The notes under the pieces: generated by a model
Told to the model about the DNA's origin: nothing
The model's input: only the letters and a program-made list of their open reading frames with translations
The model's database searches: none
Assembly (NCBI RefSeq): GCF_014596745.1
Contig: NZ_JABTCF010000014.1
Coordinates: 91,626-155,625 of the forward strand
Reading direction: 5' to 3'
Source of the DNA: Maribacter aquimaris
Lineage (GTDB): Bacteria; Bacteroidota; Bacteroidia; Flavobacteriales; Flavobacteriaceae
Length of the DNA: 64,000 bases
In this document: positions 35,186 to 44,241 of the stretch, one piece after another
How the letters are laid out: the number at the start of each line of letters is the position of its first letter
How positions within the stretch are numbered: position 1 is the first letter of the stretch
Position numbers and translations under genes: made by a program

Positions 35186-36694
35186 TTATTGTACAGTAAG
35201 GAAATCCCGGATATCCTTTGATAGTTTTATCAAATCGGGTTCATGAATATACATCATATGTCCGGCTTCATAATAGGTCATGGTAACCCTTTCCTTTACG
35301 ATTCCGTTTCTGGAAAAAGTATATTCGGCATCAAAAAAGGGAGTGATGAGGTCAAAATATCCACTGGCCACCAAAACCCTCATTTCAGTATTTCGTCTCA
35401 TGGTTTCGCCCAGTGCCCTGGAAACATTCACGGGGGCAGGTTCCCAATAACTACCTTCGGGTACGGTTCTCCAACGCCATTTACTTCCAATCTTATCATT
35501 AGAGGTTAAATATGGCCTATCCATATCCACATTTAGTGCAGAAGCGAAATAATGGTTCAAGGCAGCTGTATATGCCGAACTGATTTGATAACTGGAGGCA
35601 TCGCCCAAATGTGGCTTTTCTGAAAGTTTATCAGCTTCGTCCCCCATAAACCGACCATCTAAGCGGCCTATAGCCAGGCCTCTATCGGCCAATAATTGCT
35701 TTTGAAAACGATGCATTAAGATACGTAGGTCCGATCTGAGGATATATGCTTTATCCAGCCCAATGAAATAAGACATTTTTTCGGCAATCGAATTTTTCTC
35801 GTCATGGGTCAATAAGTTACCCTTGTATAGGGCAGGGGTGTAGACGTTATAGGTGAATTTACGGCACTCCTCAAGAAAATCCTTCAGGTCTTTACCTTGT
35901 CCCGCTTTCTTGTGATACCAAGCTGTGGCGGCCATACTGGGCAAATAGGTAACATAGGAGGTTATGTTATTGTGTATGGATGTAGAACCGTCATAATCCA
36001 AGGCTTGGGATATTAAAATAAGTCCGTTCAAGGCCATGTTCTGTCCCCCTCCTTCCAAAGCCTTGCCCACTGCAGTAGCCCGTGTGGTGCCATAACTCTC
36101 ACCGGCGATATATTTGGGGGAAAACCATCGTTTGTTTTCTGTAATCCATAGTCGAATGAACTGTGCCACCGAGGCAGCGTCTTCCTTTAATCCCCAGAAG
36201 TCTTTTTCCTTGCCCTTACCGACAACACGGCTATAACCCGTACCTACGGGATCGATAAAAACCAAATCGGTAAGATCTAAAAGACCGTATTCATTGGTTT
36301 GTAAATCATAAGGGGCGGCCCCGTCATCCTTTTTGGCATCGGAATCGATTTTTACGATTTTAGGACCAAATAATCCCATATGCAACCAGACCGATGCAGA
36401 ACCCGGACCCCCATTGAAAACAAATGTTACAGGTCTTTGGGCACTATGGGTTATGCCATCCTGTGTATATGCTACGGACCAAATGGTAGCGACCGAATCC
36501 CCTTTTTCACTTTTTAGGAAGGTTTCTTTAGCGGTGGCCTTGTAAGAAATTGATTTACCACCAAAAACCCCTTTATGGTTCGTAACAAATGATTTTGGTG
36601 CAGGAATGGGTTTGGGGTTTGGTTTTTCTTCTTTTGTTTGGGCTACCATAGAAAGGTGGCATACGATAACAAGGACAAGCACTATTTTTTTCAT
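35186..36694 (-). CDS. S10-family serine carboxypeptidase-like protein, exported
   Basis: 502 codons with an N-terminal signal peptide (MKKIVLVLVIVCHLSMVAQ). The S10 motifs are FVFNGGPGSASVWLHMGLFGP (oxyanion region), IAGESYGTTRA with the catalytic Ser (~200), ASGYFDLITPFFDAEYTF with the catalytic Asp, and YEAGHMMYIHE with the catalytic His. Family members remove C-terminal residues from peptides, often at acid pH. Probably periplasmic. It lies upstream of the fructosamine-kinase-like gene on the same strand; both could concern modified peptides, but that is inference. Confidence 0.92.
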   Translation of the reverse strand: MKKIVLVLVIVCHLSMVAQTKEEKPNPKPIPAPKSFVTNHKGVFGGKSISYKATAKETFLKSEKGDSVATIWSVAYTQDGITHSAQRPVTFVFNGGPGSASVWLHMGLFGPKIVKIDSDAKKDDGAAPYDLQTNEYGLLDLTDLVFIDPVGTGYSRVVGKGKEKDFWGLKEDAASVAQFIRLWITENKRWFSPKYIAGESYGTTRATAVGKALEGGGQNMALNGLILISQALDYDGSTSIHNNITSYVTYLPSMAATAWYHKKAGQGKDLKDFLEECRKFTYNVYTPALYKGNLLTHDEKNSIAEKMSYFIGLDKAYILRSDLRILMHRFQKQLLADRGLAIGRLDGRFMGDEADKLSEKPHLGDASSYQISSAYTAALNHYFASALNVDMDRPYLTSNDKIGSKWRWRTVPEGSYWEPAPVNVSRALGETMRRNTEMRVLVASGYFDLITPFFDAEYTFSRNGIVKERVTMTYYEAGHMMYIHEPDLIKLSKDIRDFLTVQ

Positions 36695-37048
36695 AATCTT
36701 AGTTGGAATGGGTTAACAATCACTTTAAATACTGTTATGGCTTTGATTCGGTTAAAGGTGTTTATCAGTGCCTTTACAGATTTAAATGTAATTAATCATT
36801 ACCGATTTTTTGCTGTTTCAGCCATCGTAATGTGGTACAGCTTGTTTTATCGACTAAAGATCGAAACTAAATCTAGCATATCCCACGGATTGGACAAGGA
36901 AACATCTTAGATTATTCTTTTGTCATAACCCATGGTTTACCAAGGCTATGGGTTTGATGTTGTTCACGGCACTTTAAGAAAGTTCATTCCTATTTCAGTG
37001 AAAGGTATAGGTGCTATTTAAAACGGAATCAAAGACACCCCTCTGGGG
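36695..37048. other. 354-bp spacer upstream of the S10 peptidase gene
   Basis: No convincing gene. An inverted repeat AACCCAT / ATGGGTT (36927-36933 and 36948-36954) is present without a T-run. A short CCCC-AGA-GGGG hairpin on the minus strand (37038-37048) directly follows the S41 protease stop and could be a weak terminator. No promoter consensus was recognised. Confidence 0.4.
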
Positions 37049-38677
37049 CTATTGTAAGATACCTTTGTACTTGTTTTCATTGGACAATAATTCCTTGGCA
37101 GCCAGTATGGCCTCGTCATGGGTTAGATAGTAGGTAAACAACCCCTCTCTATAAAAATACCTTTTAATGATTTCGTCCTCCAATTTTTTCTTGATCTCTT
37201 TTTGGTACTTATCCAAGGCTATGATTTTGCTCTTTTCAATCTCATTCAACAAGGATGTATAGTTTTCTTGAACGGCATCACCCAAAATATCATCATTTTC
37301 GACGGTCATAGCTTCTTTGAGGGCCTTTTCGGTTTTGGTTTCGTAGGAGAAATCACTTTGGGCCACAAAGGTTTTGAAGGCATTGAAATCCGCGTCTGAA
37401 AAAGTAAAATCACCCAAACGCTCAAGGGAATTCGAATAATGGTAATTTGTGGCATAATCGAAAATCACGTTATTTTCGTCCAAGGCCTTCAATAAGGAAT
37501 TCGTATTGAGTTCATCAATCCGGATATCGGGCAATACACCACCACCATCTTGTACCTTACGGCCGTTTCTTGTTTTAAATTCGTTGAAGTGTGTTTGTCG
37601 AACGGCATGGCCATTTTCATCCCTATTCCAATAATCCAAAGATTGTATACACCTTCCCGAAGAGGTGTAGTAGCGGCTTATAGTCACTTTCAATTGGGTG
37701 CCATAGGTGAGTTTTAGAGGCCTTTGTACGAGTCCTTTTCCAAAACTCCTTGCCCCCATAATTACTGCACGATCTAAATCCTGAAGGCTTCCAGACACGA
37801 TTTCACTAGCCGAGGCACTATTACCGTTGACCAGGACTACCAAGGGTATTTCAGTGTCTACCGGTTTGTTTTTGGTCCTGTATTCCGAGTTGAACTTTTT
37901 CACCTTCGATTTTGTAGTGACTATTAATTCCCCTTTGGGTATGAATAGATTGGTTACATTGATGGCCTCGGATAATAGGCCCCCTGGATTTCCACGTAGA
38001 TCCAAAATGATTTTTTCAGCCCCTTTTCCTTTTAGGTCAAGGAGTGCCTCCTTGGTTTGTGAGGAGGCTTTGGCATTGAATTTTGCTAGAACGATAAACC
38101 CTGTTTTGTCGTCAACCATATCATAGTAAGGCACGGCATCGACTTCAATGGCCTCACGTTTTATTGAGGTGGTGTTGATCTTACCCTGTCTTTTATAAGT
38201 GATGGCCACTTCAGAATTATTGGCCCCTTTAAGAAGTTCGCTGGCGTTGTCATCAAAATCCGCAACATTGATATTTCCAATCTTAACGATTTCATCCCCG
38301 GCCTTTAGTCCGGCCTTGTCCGCAGGGTAATCCTTGTAGGGTTCAATGACCAATAGGCGATCCTTATAGGAACGCACCAATGCCCCGATACCGGAGTATT
38401 CACCGGCATTGTTGATTTTGTAGGCCTCTACATCCTGTTCATTCAAGAATTTGGTATAGGGATCCAATTCGTTCAACATATTCTTGATGGCGGTGTCCAT
38501 CAATTCAGCTGGATTGGTTTCATCCACATAGTTCATGTTCAACTCCTTGAATAGGGTAGTGAATATCTCTATCTGTTTTGCTATTTCGAAAAAATCGCTT
38601 TTGAAACCACTACCAATGAGTAAAAAAGTAATCGCCAATACAGGGATCAGCACCTTTTTTTTAATCAACTTTTGCAT
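37049..38677 (-). CDS. S41-family C-terminal processing protease
   Basis: 542 codons. A single N-terminal hydrophobic segment (VLIPVLAITFLLIGSGF) exports or anchors it. A PDZ domain spans ~85-170 (YSGIGALVRS...ADKAGLKAGDEIVKIG). The S41 domain carries ILDLRGNPGGLLSEA, VNGNSASASEIVSG (catalytic Ser ~284) and GARSFGKGLVQ (catalytic Lys ~311). The C-terminal ~150 residues are helical and charged. These periplasmic proteases trim or degrade proteins from their C-terminus. Its start overlaps the end of rnpA by 17 bases, an arrangement common in flavobacteria, so the two are translated from one message. Confidence 0.94.
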   Translation of the reverse strand: MQKLIKKKVLIPVLAITFLLIGSGFKSDFFEIAKQIEIFTTLFKELNMNYVDETNPAELMDTAIKNMLNELDPYTKFLNEQDVEAYKINNAGEYSGIGALVRSYKDRLLVIEPYKDYPADKAGLKAGDEIVKIGNINVADFDDNASELLKGANNSEVAITYKRQGKINTTSIKREAIEVDAVPYYDMVDDKTGFIVLAKFNAKASSQTKEALLDLKGKGAEKIILDLRGNPGGLLSEAINVTNLFIPKGELIVTTKSKVKKFNSEYRTKNKPVDTEIPLVVLVNGNSASASEIVSGSLQDLDRAVIMGARSFGKGLVQRPLKLTYGTQLKVTISRYYTSSGRCIQSLDYWNRDENGHAVRQTHFNEFKTRNGRKVQDGGGVLPDIRIDELNTNSLLKALDENNVIFDYATNYHYSNSLERLGDFTFSDADFNAFKTFVAQSDFSYETKTEKALKEAMTVENDDILGDAVQENYTSLLNEIEKSKIIALDKYQKEIKKKLEDEIIKRYFYREGLFTYYLTHDEAILAAKELLSNENKYKGILQ

Positions 38678-39101
38678 TATCGATTTTTTTTAGAAATTTT
38701 TGAAGTATTGTTTGCATGCCCTTTTCAATCACAGGATAACTAGGCATTTCCTTCCCAAGGTATAAAATTAGAAACGCAAAGTTCCCCTCACTATTGTTAA
38801 AAACAAGTTGTTTGTTAAGACGGTACGATTCACGTAATAACCTTTTTATGCGGTTTCTCTTGACTGCACTCTTAAATTTTTTCTTAGGAACAGCCACCCC
38901 GGTTTTAATCCGGACATCCATAGGGGAATCCAATTCCAAATAAAGCAATTTCAAAGGATAGCCGTTGAGTTGTTTCCCTTCTTTAAAAAGTCGTTCGATC
39001 AACTTCTTATTCTTTAATTTTTCTTTTTTCGGAAATGAAAAGTTATGTTTTTCTACGTTGTTTGTTTTAATGATGTTATGCCTAAATAGGGAAATCCCCA
39101 A
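38661..39101 (-). CDS. rnpA: Ribonuclease P protein component
   Basis: 146 codons. The core motif is typical: FPKKEKLKNKKLIERLFKEGK, GVAVPKKKFKSAVKRNRIKRLLRESYRLNK (the conserved RNR-type basic helix). RnpA binds the RNase P RNA and helps to mature tRNA 5' ends. The only usable start in this frame after the upstream stop is TTG at 39101, giving an N-terminal extension of ~20 residues before the conserved part; the true start is uncertain. rpmH, often upstream of rnpA in bacteria, is not here; instead a divergent ligase gene follows. Confidence 0.92.
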   Translation of the reverse strand: MGISLFRHNIIKTNNVEKHNFSFPKKEKLKNKKLIERLFKEGKQLNGYPLKLLYLELDSPMDVRIKTGVAVPKKKFKSAVKRNRIKRLLRESYRLNKQLVFNNSEGNFAFLILYLGKEMPSYPVIEKGMQTILQKFLKKIDNAKVD

Positions 39102-39171
39102 TTTATATATTCGCTATGGCATATTTTATGCCCTACTGCAAAAGTAAAGAAAAAACACTGTATTCGTTTTT

Positions 39172-39185
39172 ATGACAATTGTCAT
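39172..39185. promoter_or_regulatory. 14-bp perfect palindrome overlapping the -33 element
   Basis: ATGACAATTGTCAT is self-complementary over all 14 bases and ends on the first T of the -33 element of the GCS2-CBS gene. Position and symmetry suggest an operator for a dimeric regulator. Confidence 0.5.
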
Positions 39186-39215
39186 TTGCCTTCAGCATAA
39201 AAAGGTTCTATCTTG
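39185..39215 (+). promoter_or_regulatory. Promoter of the GCS2-CBS / acylase operon
   Basis: TTTG at 39185-39188 and TATCTTG at 39209-39215 with a 20-base spacer, close to the -33 TTTG / -7 TAnnTTTG consensus. The gene starts about 50 bases further on. Confidence 0.55.
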
Positions 39216-39265
39216 TATGGAATAATACCTATTTTAGAATAACTTGCAGACTTTAATACAATATA

Positions 39266-41116
39266 ATGGGAGAATTGAATGTTGAGAAATTAATTGGCAA
39301 TCCTAACAAGGGATTGTACTTGAAACAGCTAATGGCTGATATAAAGGCTTTGGAGTTGATGCTCGAGAACGACATGTTCGAGAAAGATATTTCCAGAGTA
39401 GGAATCGAACAGGAATTTTGTTTGGTCAACGAGGAGTGGGAGCCTGCCAAGAATGCCGATAAAATACTGGAAAAGTTGAATAAGAAGTATTTTACTTCTG
39501 AGTTGGCCTTATATAATCTGGAGATTAATCTGGAACCCGTAGAGTTTAAGGGGGAATGTTTTTCAGAATTACATAGCAAATTGAATGAGCTCCTCGATCA
39601 GGTACAGGAGGTTGCCCATGAAAACAACACTAAAATGGTACTTACGGGTATATTGCCCACCATTAGGACGAAGCATCTGAAATTATCCTATATGACTCCT
39701 TTAAAACGATACCAAGTTTTGAATGAAGCCATTACCGAGATTAGGAAAAACGATATTGAACTGCATATCAAAGGTGTTGATGAGCTGAATCTTAAACACG
39801 ATTCGATACTTTATGAAGGCTGTAATACCAGTTTTCAGACCCATTTGCAGATAGATCCCAATAATTTTGCCGATACGTACAATTGGGCGCAGGCCATCGC
39901 CGGTCCAGTTTTATCCATTTGTACCAATTCGCCATTATTGATGGGTCGTGAGTTATGGGAAGAATCCCGAATTGCACTTTTTGCACAAAGTGTGGATACC
40001 AGGGCCAGTACTTTTGTAATGAACGAAAGGGAATCAAGGGTAGGTTTTGGAAACGAATGGGCACAGGGATCGGTAGTCGATTTTTTCAAGGATTCCGTGA
40101 TTCGCTTTAGAAGTATTCTTACTTCCGATTTTGAGAACGATAGCATTACCGAGCTCGAGCAAGGGAATATTCCAAAATTAAAGGCATTGAAACTGCACAA
40201 CGGAACAGTGTATAAATGGAATAGGTTATGTTACGGCACTACCAATGGCAAACCCCATATGCGTTTGGAAAACAGATATTTACCCTCAGGACCTTCTACG
40301 GCCGACGAAATGGCGAATATGATGTTCTGGGTCGGACTAATGAAAGGTAGACCAAAGGAGTTTGATAATGTTCATACCATAATGGACTTTAAGGATGTTA
40401 AAAGTAACTTCTTCAATGCCGCTAGGTACGGAATGGCCGCCCAATTTTACTGGAACAATTCATTAATATCCAGCCATGATCTTATTTTAGATCATCTGTT
40501 ACCAATGGCCTATAGGGGATTGTACAGTATGAAGGTTGCCCCTAAGGATGCCGAGCACTACTTAAAGATCATCAAACATCGGGTGCAATCTACCAATGGA
40601 TCGCGTTGGATGGTTGAAGGATTCAGAAAACTTAAGAAAGATTATAAAACCACCGATGCCTTAAAAATATTGACTGCGACCATTTATGAAAGGCAGCAAA
40701 AAGGGTATACCATCGATGCTTGGCAATTACCAAGAGGGGATGAGTTCAAGATTCCCAAAGAAAACAGGAAAGTGGGTGAACGTATGAACGTTAGAACCAT
40801 TACGGCCCAGGAGAATGACAGTTTGGAACTTGTATTGCGTATGATGCAATGGAAAGACATCCATCATGTACCGATTCTGGATAATCACATGGATCTTATC
40901 GGACTACTTACTTGGACCGATGTTGGCAAGTATTTGGACAGCCCTGAAAATCACGGTGAGAATATTAAGAATATCATGAAACGTGATTTGGTAACGGCAA
41001 CTCCCGCCACCCCTTTGGAAGAGGCCAAGAGCCTTATGCAGACCCATAAGATCAATTGTCTGCCGGTAGTACGGGGGAAGAAACTTGTTGGTATTATCAC
41101 CTCCAAAGATTTTTGA
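39266..41116 (+). CDS. GCS2-type carboxylate-amine ligase with C-terminal CBS pair
   Basis: 616 codons. The N-terminal ~430 residues resemble the glutamate-cysteine ligase 2 (GCS2/YbdK) fold: VGIEQEFCLVNEEW with the metal-binding acidic residues, LEINLEPVEF, LYEGCNTSFQTHLQID, CTNSPLLMGR, and HMRLENRYLPSGPS. Two CBS domains end the protein (~508-555, IHHVPILDNHMDLIGLLTWTD; ~572-616, INCLPVVRGKKLVGIITSKDF); CBS pairs bind adenosine nucleotides and regulate the attached enzyme. GCS2 enzymes join an amine (such as Cys) to the gamma-carboxylate of Glu with ATP. The substrates are unknown. Three bases separate it from the acylase gene. Confidence 0.88.
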   Translation: MGELNVEKLIGNPNKGLYLKQLMADIKALELMLENDMFEKDISRVGIEQEFCLVNEEWEPAKNADKILEKLNKKYFTSELALYNLEINLEPVEFKGECFSELHSKLNELLDQVQEVAHENNTKMVLTGILPTIRTKHLKLSYMTPLKRYQVLNEAITEIRKNDIELHIKGVDELNLKHDSILYEGCNTSFQTHLQIDPNNFADTYNWAQAIAGPVLSICTNSPLLMGRELWEESRIALFAQSVDTRASTFVMNERESRVGFGNEWAQGSVVDFFKDSVIRFRSILTSDFENDSITELEQGNIPKLKALKLHNGTVYKWNRLCYGTTNGKPHMRLENRYLPSGPSTADEMANMMFWVGLMKGRPKEFDNVHTIMDFKDVKSNFFNAARYGMAAQFYWNNSLISSHDLILDHLLPMAYRGLYSMKVAPKDAEHYLKIIKHRVQSTNGSRWMVEGFRKLKKDYKTTDALKILTATIYERQQKGYTIDAWQLPRGDEFKIPKENRKVGERMNVRTITAQENDSLELVLRMMQWKDIHHVPILDNHMDLIGLLTWTDVGKYLDSPENHGENIKNIMKRDLVTATPATPLEEAKSLMQTHKINCLPVVRGKKLVGIITSKDF

Positions 41117-41119
41117 CCT

Positions 41120-42340
41120 ATGATCGATACCTGGAGCCCCGAAGCAGAGATAAAGACCAAACGTCTTATAGGTCATATCCGGGGAGAACACCCAGGACCG
41201 ACCTTGGTTTTTTTCGCGGGAATCCACGGGAATGAAAAGGCTGGTGTAACTGCCCTTGAAAAGGTTCTCAATGAACTCGGAAAGGGGTCATTTACATACC
41301 ATGGAAGCATTTATGCGCTAAAAGGTAATTTACCAGCCTTGGAAGAAGGTAAAAGATATCTGGATAAGGATTTAAATCGTATTTGGACGAAGCCCGAAAT
41401 CGAAAGCATCAAAGAGCGGGATAATAGAGATCTTCTGAATGAGGAGAAAGAATTACTGGAACTCCATACGTTGGTTCATGGTATTTTGGAGCATGAAAAG
41501 GGACCTTTTTATTTTATTGATTACCACACTACGTCCAGTAAAACCCTGCCCTTTATTACCATTAATGATGCGTTGATCAATCGAAGGTTTTCAAAACTTT
41601 TCCCGGTTCCCATTGTTTTGGGCATTGAGGAGTATTTAGACGGGCCCCTATTGAGTTATATCAATGAAAAAGGGTATGTTTCCTTAGGGTTCGAGTCTGG
41701 TCAGCACACCGAGGAAATGGCCATAAAAAATAGCATTGCCTTTACTTGGTTGGCTATGGTTTATAGTGGTTTTTTGAAAAAAGATGAAGTCAATGGGTTT
41801 AAAGGCCACTATGAACAACTTCAAAAATCCGCAGATAACAACTCCAGTTTTTACGAAATCATTTATCGGCATCATATTGATGATAATGAGGATTTCAAGA
41901 TGATGGAAGGTTTCCATAGTTTCGAGGAAATTATTGAAGGAACTCCCTTGGCCATGGAAAAAGAAGAGTTTATCAAAGCTGAAAAAGATACCATAATCTT
42001 TATGCCGTTGTACCAACAAAAAGGGAATGATGGTTTTTTCCTGATTCGAAAATTACCCACTTGGGTGCTTAAACTATCGGCCTTTTTTAGAAGAACCAAG
42101 ATCGGCAACCTATTGCATTACCTTCCGGGACTTTCTTGGGCCAATAAGGAAAAGGAATCGTTATTGGTCAATACGAAGGTGGCCCAATTTTCGACAAGGC
42201 CGTTTTTTCACCTTTTAGGCTATAGGAACCGCATGTTGGACGACACCCATATTGTGATGAATAATAGGGAGTTCAACGCTAAAACCGAGATGTACGGAAA
42301 CACTTGGTGGTATAGGATCACAACCCGGAAAACCAGGTGA
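41120..42340 (+). CDS. AstE/AspA-type zinc acylase (M14-like)
   Basis: 406 codons. The N-terminal catalytic domain has the zinc motif FFAGIHGNEKAG (HxxE, ~37-40), LDKDLNRIW and FIDYHTTSS (third zinc ligand His ~136), followed by GFESGQHTE with the conserved catalytic Glu region. Succinylglutamate desuccinylase and aspartoacylase, its relatives, hydrolyse N-acyl amino acids. The C-terminal ~150 residues are specific and end in basic text (WYRITTRKTR). It follows the GCS2-CBS ligase after three bases, so both are one operon; inferred: the pair make and break an amide bond in the same small molecule. Confidence 0.88.
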   Translation: MIDTWSPEAEIKTKRLIGHIRGEHPGPTLVFFAGIHGNEKAGVTALEKVLNELGKGSFTYHGSIYALKGNLPALEEGKRYLDKDLNRIWTKPEIESIKERDNRDLLNEEKELLELHTLVHGILEHEKGPFYFIDYHTTSSKTLPFITINDALINRRFSKLFPVPIVLGIEEYLDGPLLSYINEKGYVSLGFESGQHTEEMAIKNSIAFTWLAMVYSGFLKKDEVNGFKGHYEQLQKSADNNSSFYEIIYRHHIDDNEDFKMMEGFHSFEEIIEGTPLAMEKEEFIKAEKDTIIFMPLYQQKGNDGFFLIRKLPTWVLKLSAFFRRTKIGNLLHYLPGLSWANKEKESLLVNTKVAQFSTRPFFHLLGYRNRMLDDTHIVMNNREFNAKTEMYGNTWWYRITTRKTR

Positions 42341-42361
42341 ATCCCGTAATTAGCCTTTTAT

Positions 42362-44221
42362 TTATTCTTGGGCTTGCCAGAGATTGTTATCCAGATCAAC
42401 ATCGGCCATAAGTTGTGATGGATCGATCAAAATTGCCGTTATATCATCCAAAGGCTTGTCAATGGTGAATCCATAGGTTGAATAAGCCCATGGCCAATCA
42501 TCCAAGACAGTACGTTTGATATCTGGGTACGGATTTGCCTTTTCTCCCCGCATCATACGCAGTGGTGCATACAAGGTCTCCTGAGTGCCGTCGGCATATA
42601 CTACAAGAATATCCACCGGCATAGGCATTAATCCGATCCTCTCCAAGGTAACCTTGGTTTTGACGCCATCGGCAACCACTTCCTTTATACTGTAATCTAT
42701 GGTATTGGTCGTCTGCGTCCAATCTACCAAATACCAGTCCAACTCCATTCCGGAAACCTTTTCCGCCGTTCTTTTAATATCGTTGGGTACCGGATGCTTG
42801 AATTTAAAATCGTTAAAGTACTTTCTAAGGGTCTCCATTAACTTATCCTGACCGATGATATAACCCAATTGGGCAAGGAAAATCGCTCCTTTACTATAGG
42901 CCGAAATCCCATAGGCAAAGTTGTTGTCATAGCGATCTGCATAGGTTGTTTGGGGTTGTTCTTTACCTGATAGGGCTAATCTACGATAACCATTATACGC
43001 GTTATCAAAAGGGTTCTCCTTGTTTTGCGCCATAATCTGATTCATACAAAGGGTAGAGATGAATGTAGTGAAACCCTCATCCATCCACTCGTGTTTGGCC
43101 TCGTTGGTTGCCAACACCTGTTGAAACCAGGAATGGGCCATTTCGTGGGTCATCACCCCAACCAAACTACCGAATTTTCGTCCTCCGGTAATGAGTGTAC
43201 CCATGGCATATTCCATACCCCCATCACCACCATGTACCACAGAATACTGTTCGTAGGGGTATTTGCCGATATTCTTACTGAAGAACTCCATGGCTTCAGC
43301 TGTTTTGGGTTGCAATTTCTTCCAGTTATCAACAATTTCCGGGTCGTTTTTATAAAGGAAATGAAGCACGGGGCCATCTTCCATTTTTAAGGTATCATGT
43401 ATATAGTCAGGATCTGCGGCCCACATAAAATCATGTACCATGGGGGCTTTAAAATGCCAGGTAAGTGTTTTTCCCTTTGTCTTTTTCACTTTGGTACCCG
43501 GGGTTTCGTACCCATGTCCTATTTCCTGTGGATTCTGTAAATATCCCGTACCACCGACCACATAATCCTTATCGAGCGTCAGTTTTACATCAAAATCGCC
43601 CCAAACCCCATGAAATTCACGGGCGATATAGGGGTCGGCATGCCACCCTTCAAAATCATATTCAGCCAATTTGGGATACCATTGGCTCATAGAGAGCGCT
43701 ACGCCTTCGGCATTGTTACGGCCTGAACGACGGATTTGGACAGGTACCTGACCCTTGAAATCCAATTCAAAGGTGGTTTTACCCCCAGACGGAATAGGCT
43801 TGGCCAATTCAACGACCAGAACAGTACCCTCTTCCTTAAACGTAACATTTTCACCGTCCTGTGTAAGGGAGGATACATGTAAAAATCCTATCTCATCAGG
43901 TTTTAAATCAGCAATCCTACTTTTCCCATCCTTCATCATTCTTCCATCGGGATCCTCGATATTCTGTAGACGCATGTCCATTTCGCTGCCGGGTTGAAAG
44001 GCATTGAAATATAAATGATAGTATACACGGGACAGTTCATCAGGTGAATTGTTCGTGTAGATCAATTTTTGTGTCCCGTTATATTGGTAATTCTTTACAT
44101 TCATATCAACTTCCATAGTATAGTCGACATGTTGTTGCCAATATGAATTCGAGTTTTGTGCTTGCACAAAAAGGCTAAAGGTCAATAGGGCTAAAAGGAA
44201 TACTGTTTTTTTTGACTGCAT
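42362..44221 (-). CDS. M1-family zinc aminopeptidase, exported
   Basis: 619 codons with a signal peptide (FLLALLTFSLFVQAQ). The M1 catalytic region has GGDGGMEYAMGTLITGG (the counterpart of GAMEN), HEMAHSWFQQVL (HExxH, ~357-361) and, 18 residues on, the third ligand Glu in NEAKHEWMDEG, followed by the conserved Tyr region YSKGAIFLAQLG. The enzyme removes N-terminal residues from peptides in the periplasm. The C-terminus is shorter than in PepN-type enzymes. It starts 20 bases after the S8 protease stop and is probably its operon partner. Confidence 0.93.
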   Translation of the reverse strand: MQSKKTVFLLALLTFSLFVQAQNSNSYWQQHVDYTMEVDMNVKNYQYNGTQKLIYTNNSPDELSRVYYHLYFNAFQPGSEMDMRLQNIEDPDGRMMKDGKSRIADLKPDEIGFLHVSSLTQDGENVTFKEEGTVLVVELAKPIPSGGKTTFELDFKGQVPVQIRRSGRNNAEGVALSMSQWYPKLAEYDFEGWHADPYIAREFHGVWGDFDVKLTLDKDYVVGGTGYLQNPQEIGHGYETPGTKVKKTKGKTLTWHFKAPMVHDFMWAADPDYIHDTLKMEDGPVLHFLYKNDPEIVDNWKKLQPKTAEAMEFFSKNIGKYPYEQYSVVHGGDGGMEYAMGTLITGGRKFGSLVGVMTHEMAHSWFQQVLATNEAKHEWMDEGFTTFISTLCMNQIMAQNKENPFDNAYNGYRRLALSGKEQPQTTYADRYDNNFAYGISAYSKGAIFLAQLGYIIGQDKLMETLRKYFNDFKFKHPVPNDIKRTAEKVSGMELDWYLVDWTQTTNTIDYSIKEVVADGVKTKVTLERIGLMPMPVDILVVYADGTQETLYAPLRMMRGEKANPYPDIKRTVLDDWPWAYSTYGFTIDKPLDDITAILIDPSQLMADVDLDNNLWQAQE

Positions 44222-44241
44222 AAATTTTTTAGGATTTATCT

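Noticed and set aside
36638..36910. 90-codon open frame on the + strand over the S10 start and upstream spacer
   Set aside because: Its first part overlaps the signal-peptide coding region of the S10 gene, and the protein text is not family-like.
36927..36954. Inverted repeat AACCCAT / ATGGGTT upstream of the S10 gene
   Set aside because: Short arms, a 14-base loop, no T-run and no promoter element nearby; likely chance.
37038..37048. CCCC-AGA-GGGG hairpin after the S41 protease stop
   Set aside because: Only four pairs and no proper T-run; kept as a note, not as a terminator.
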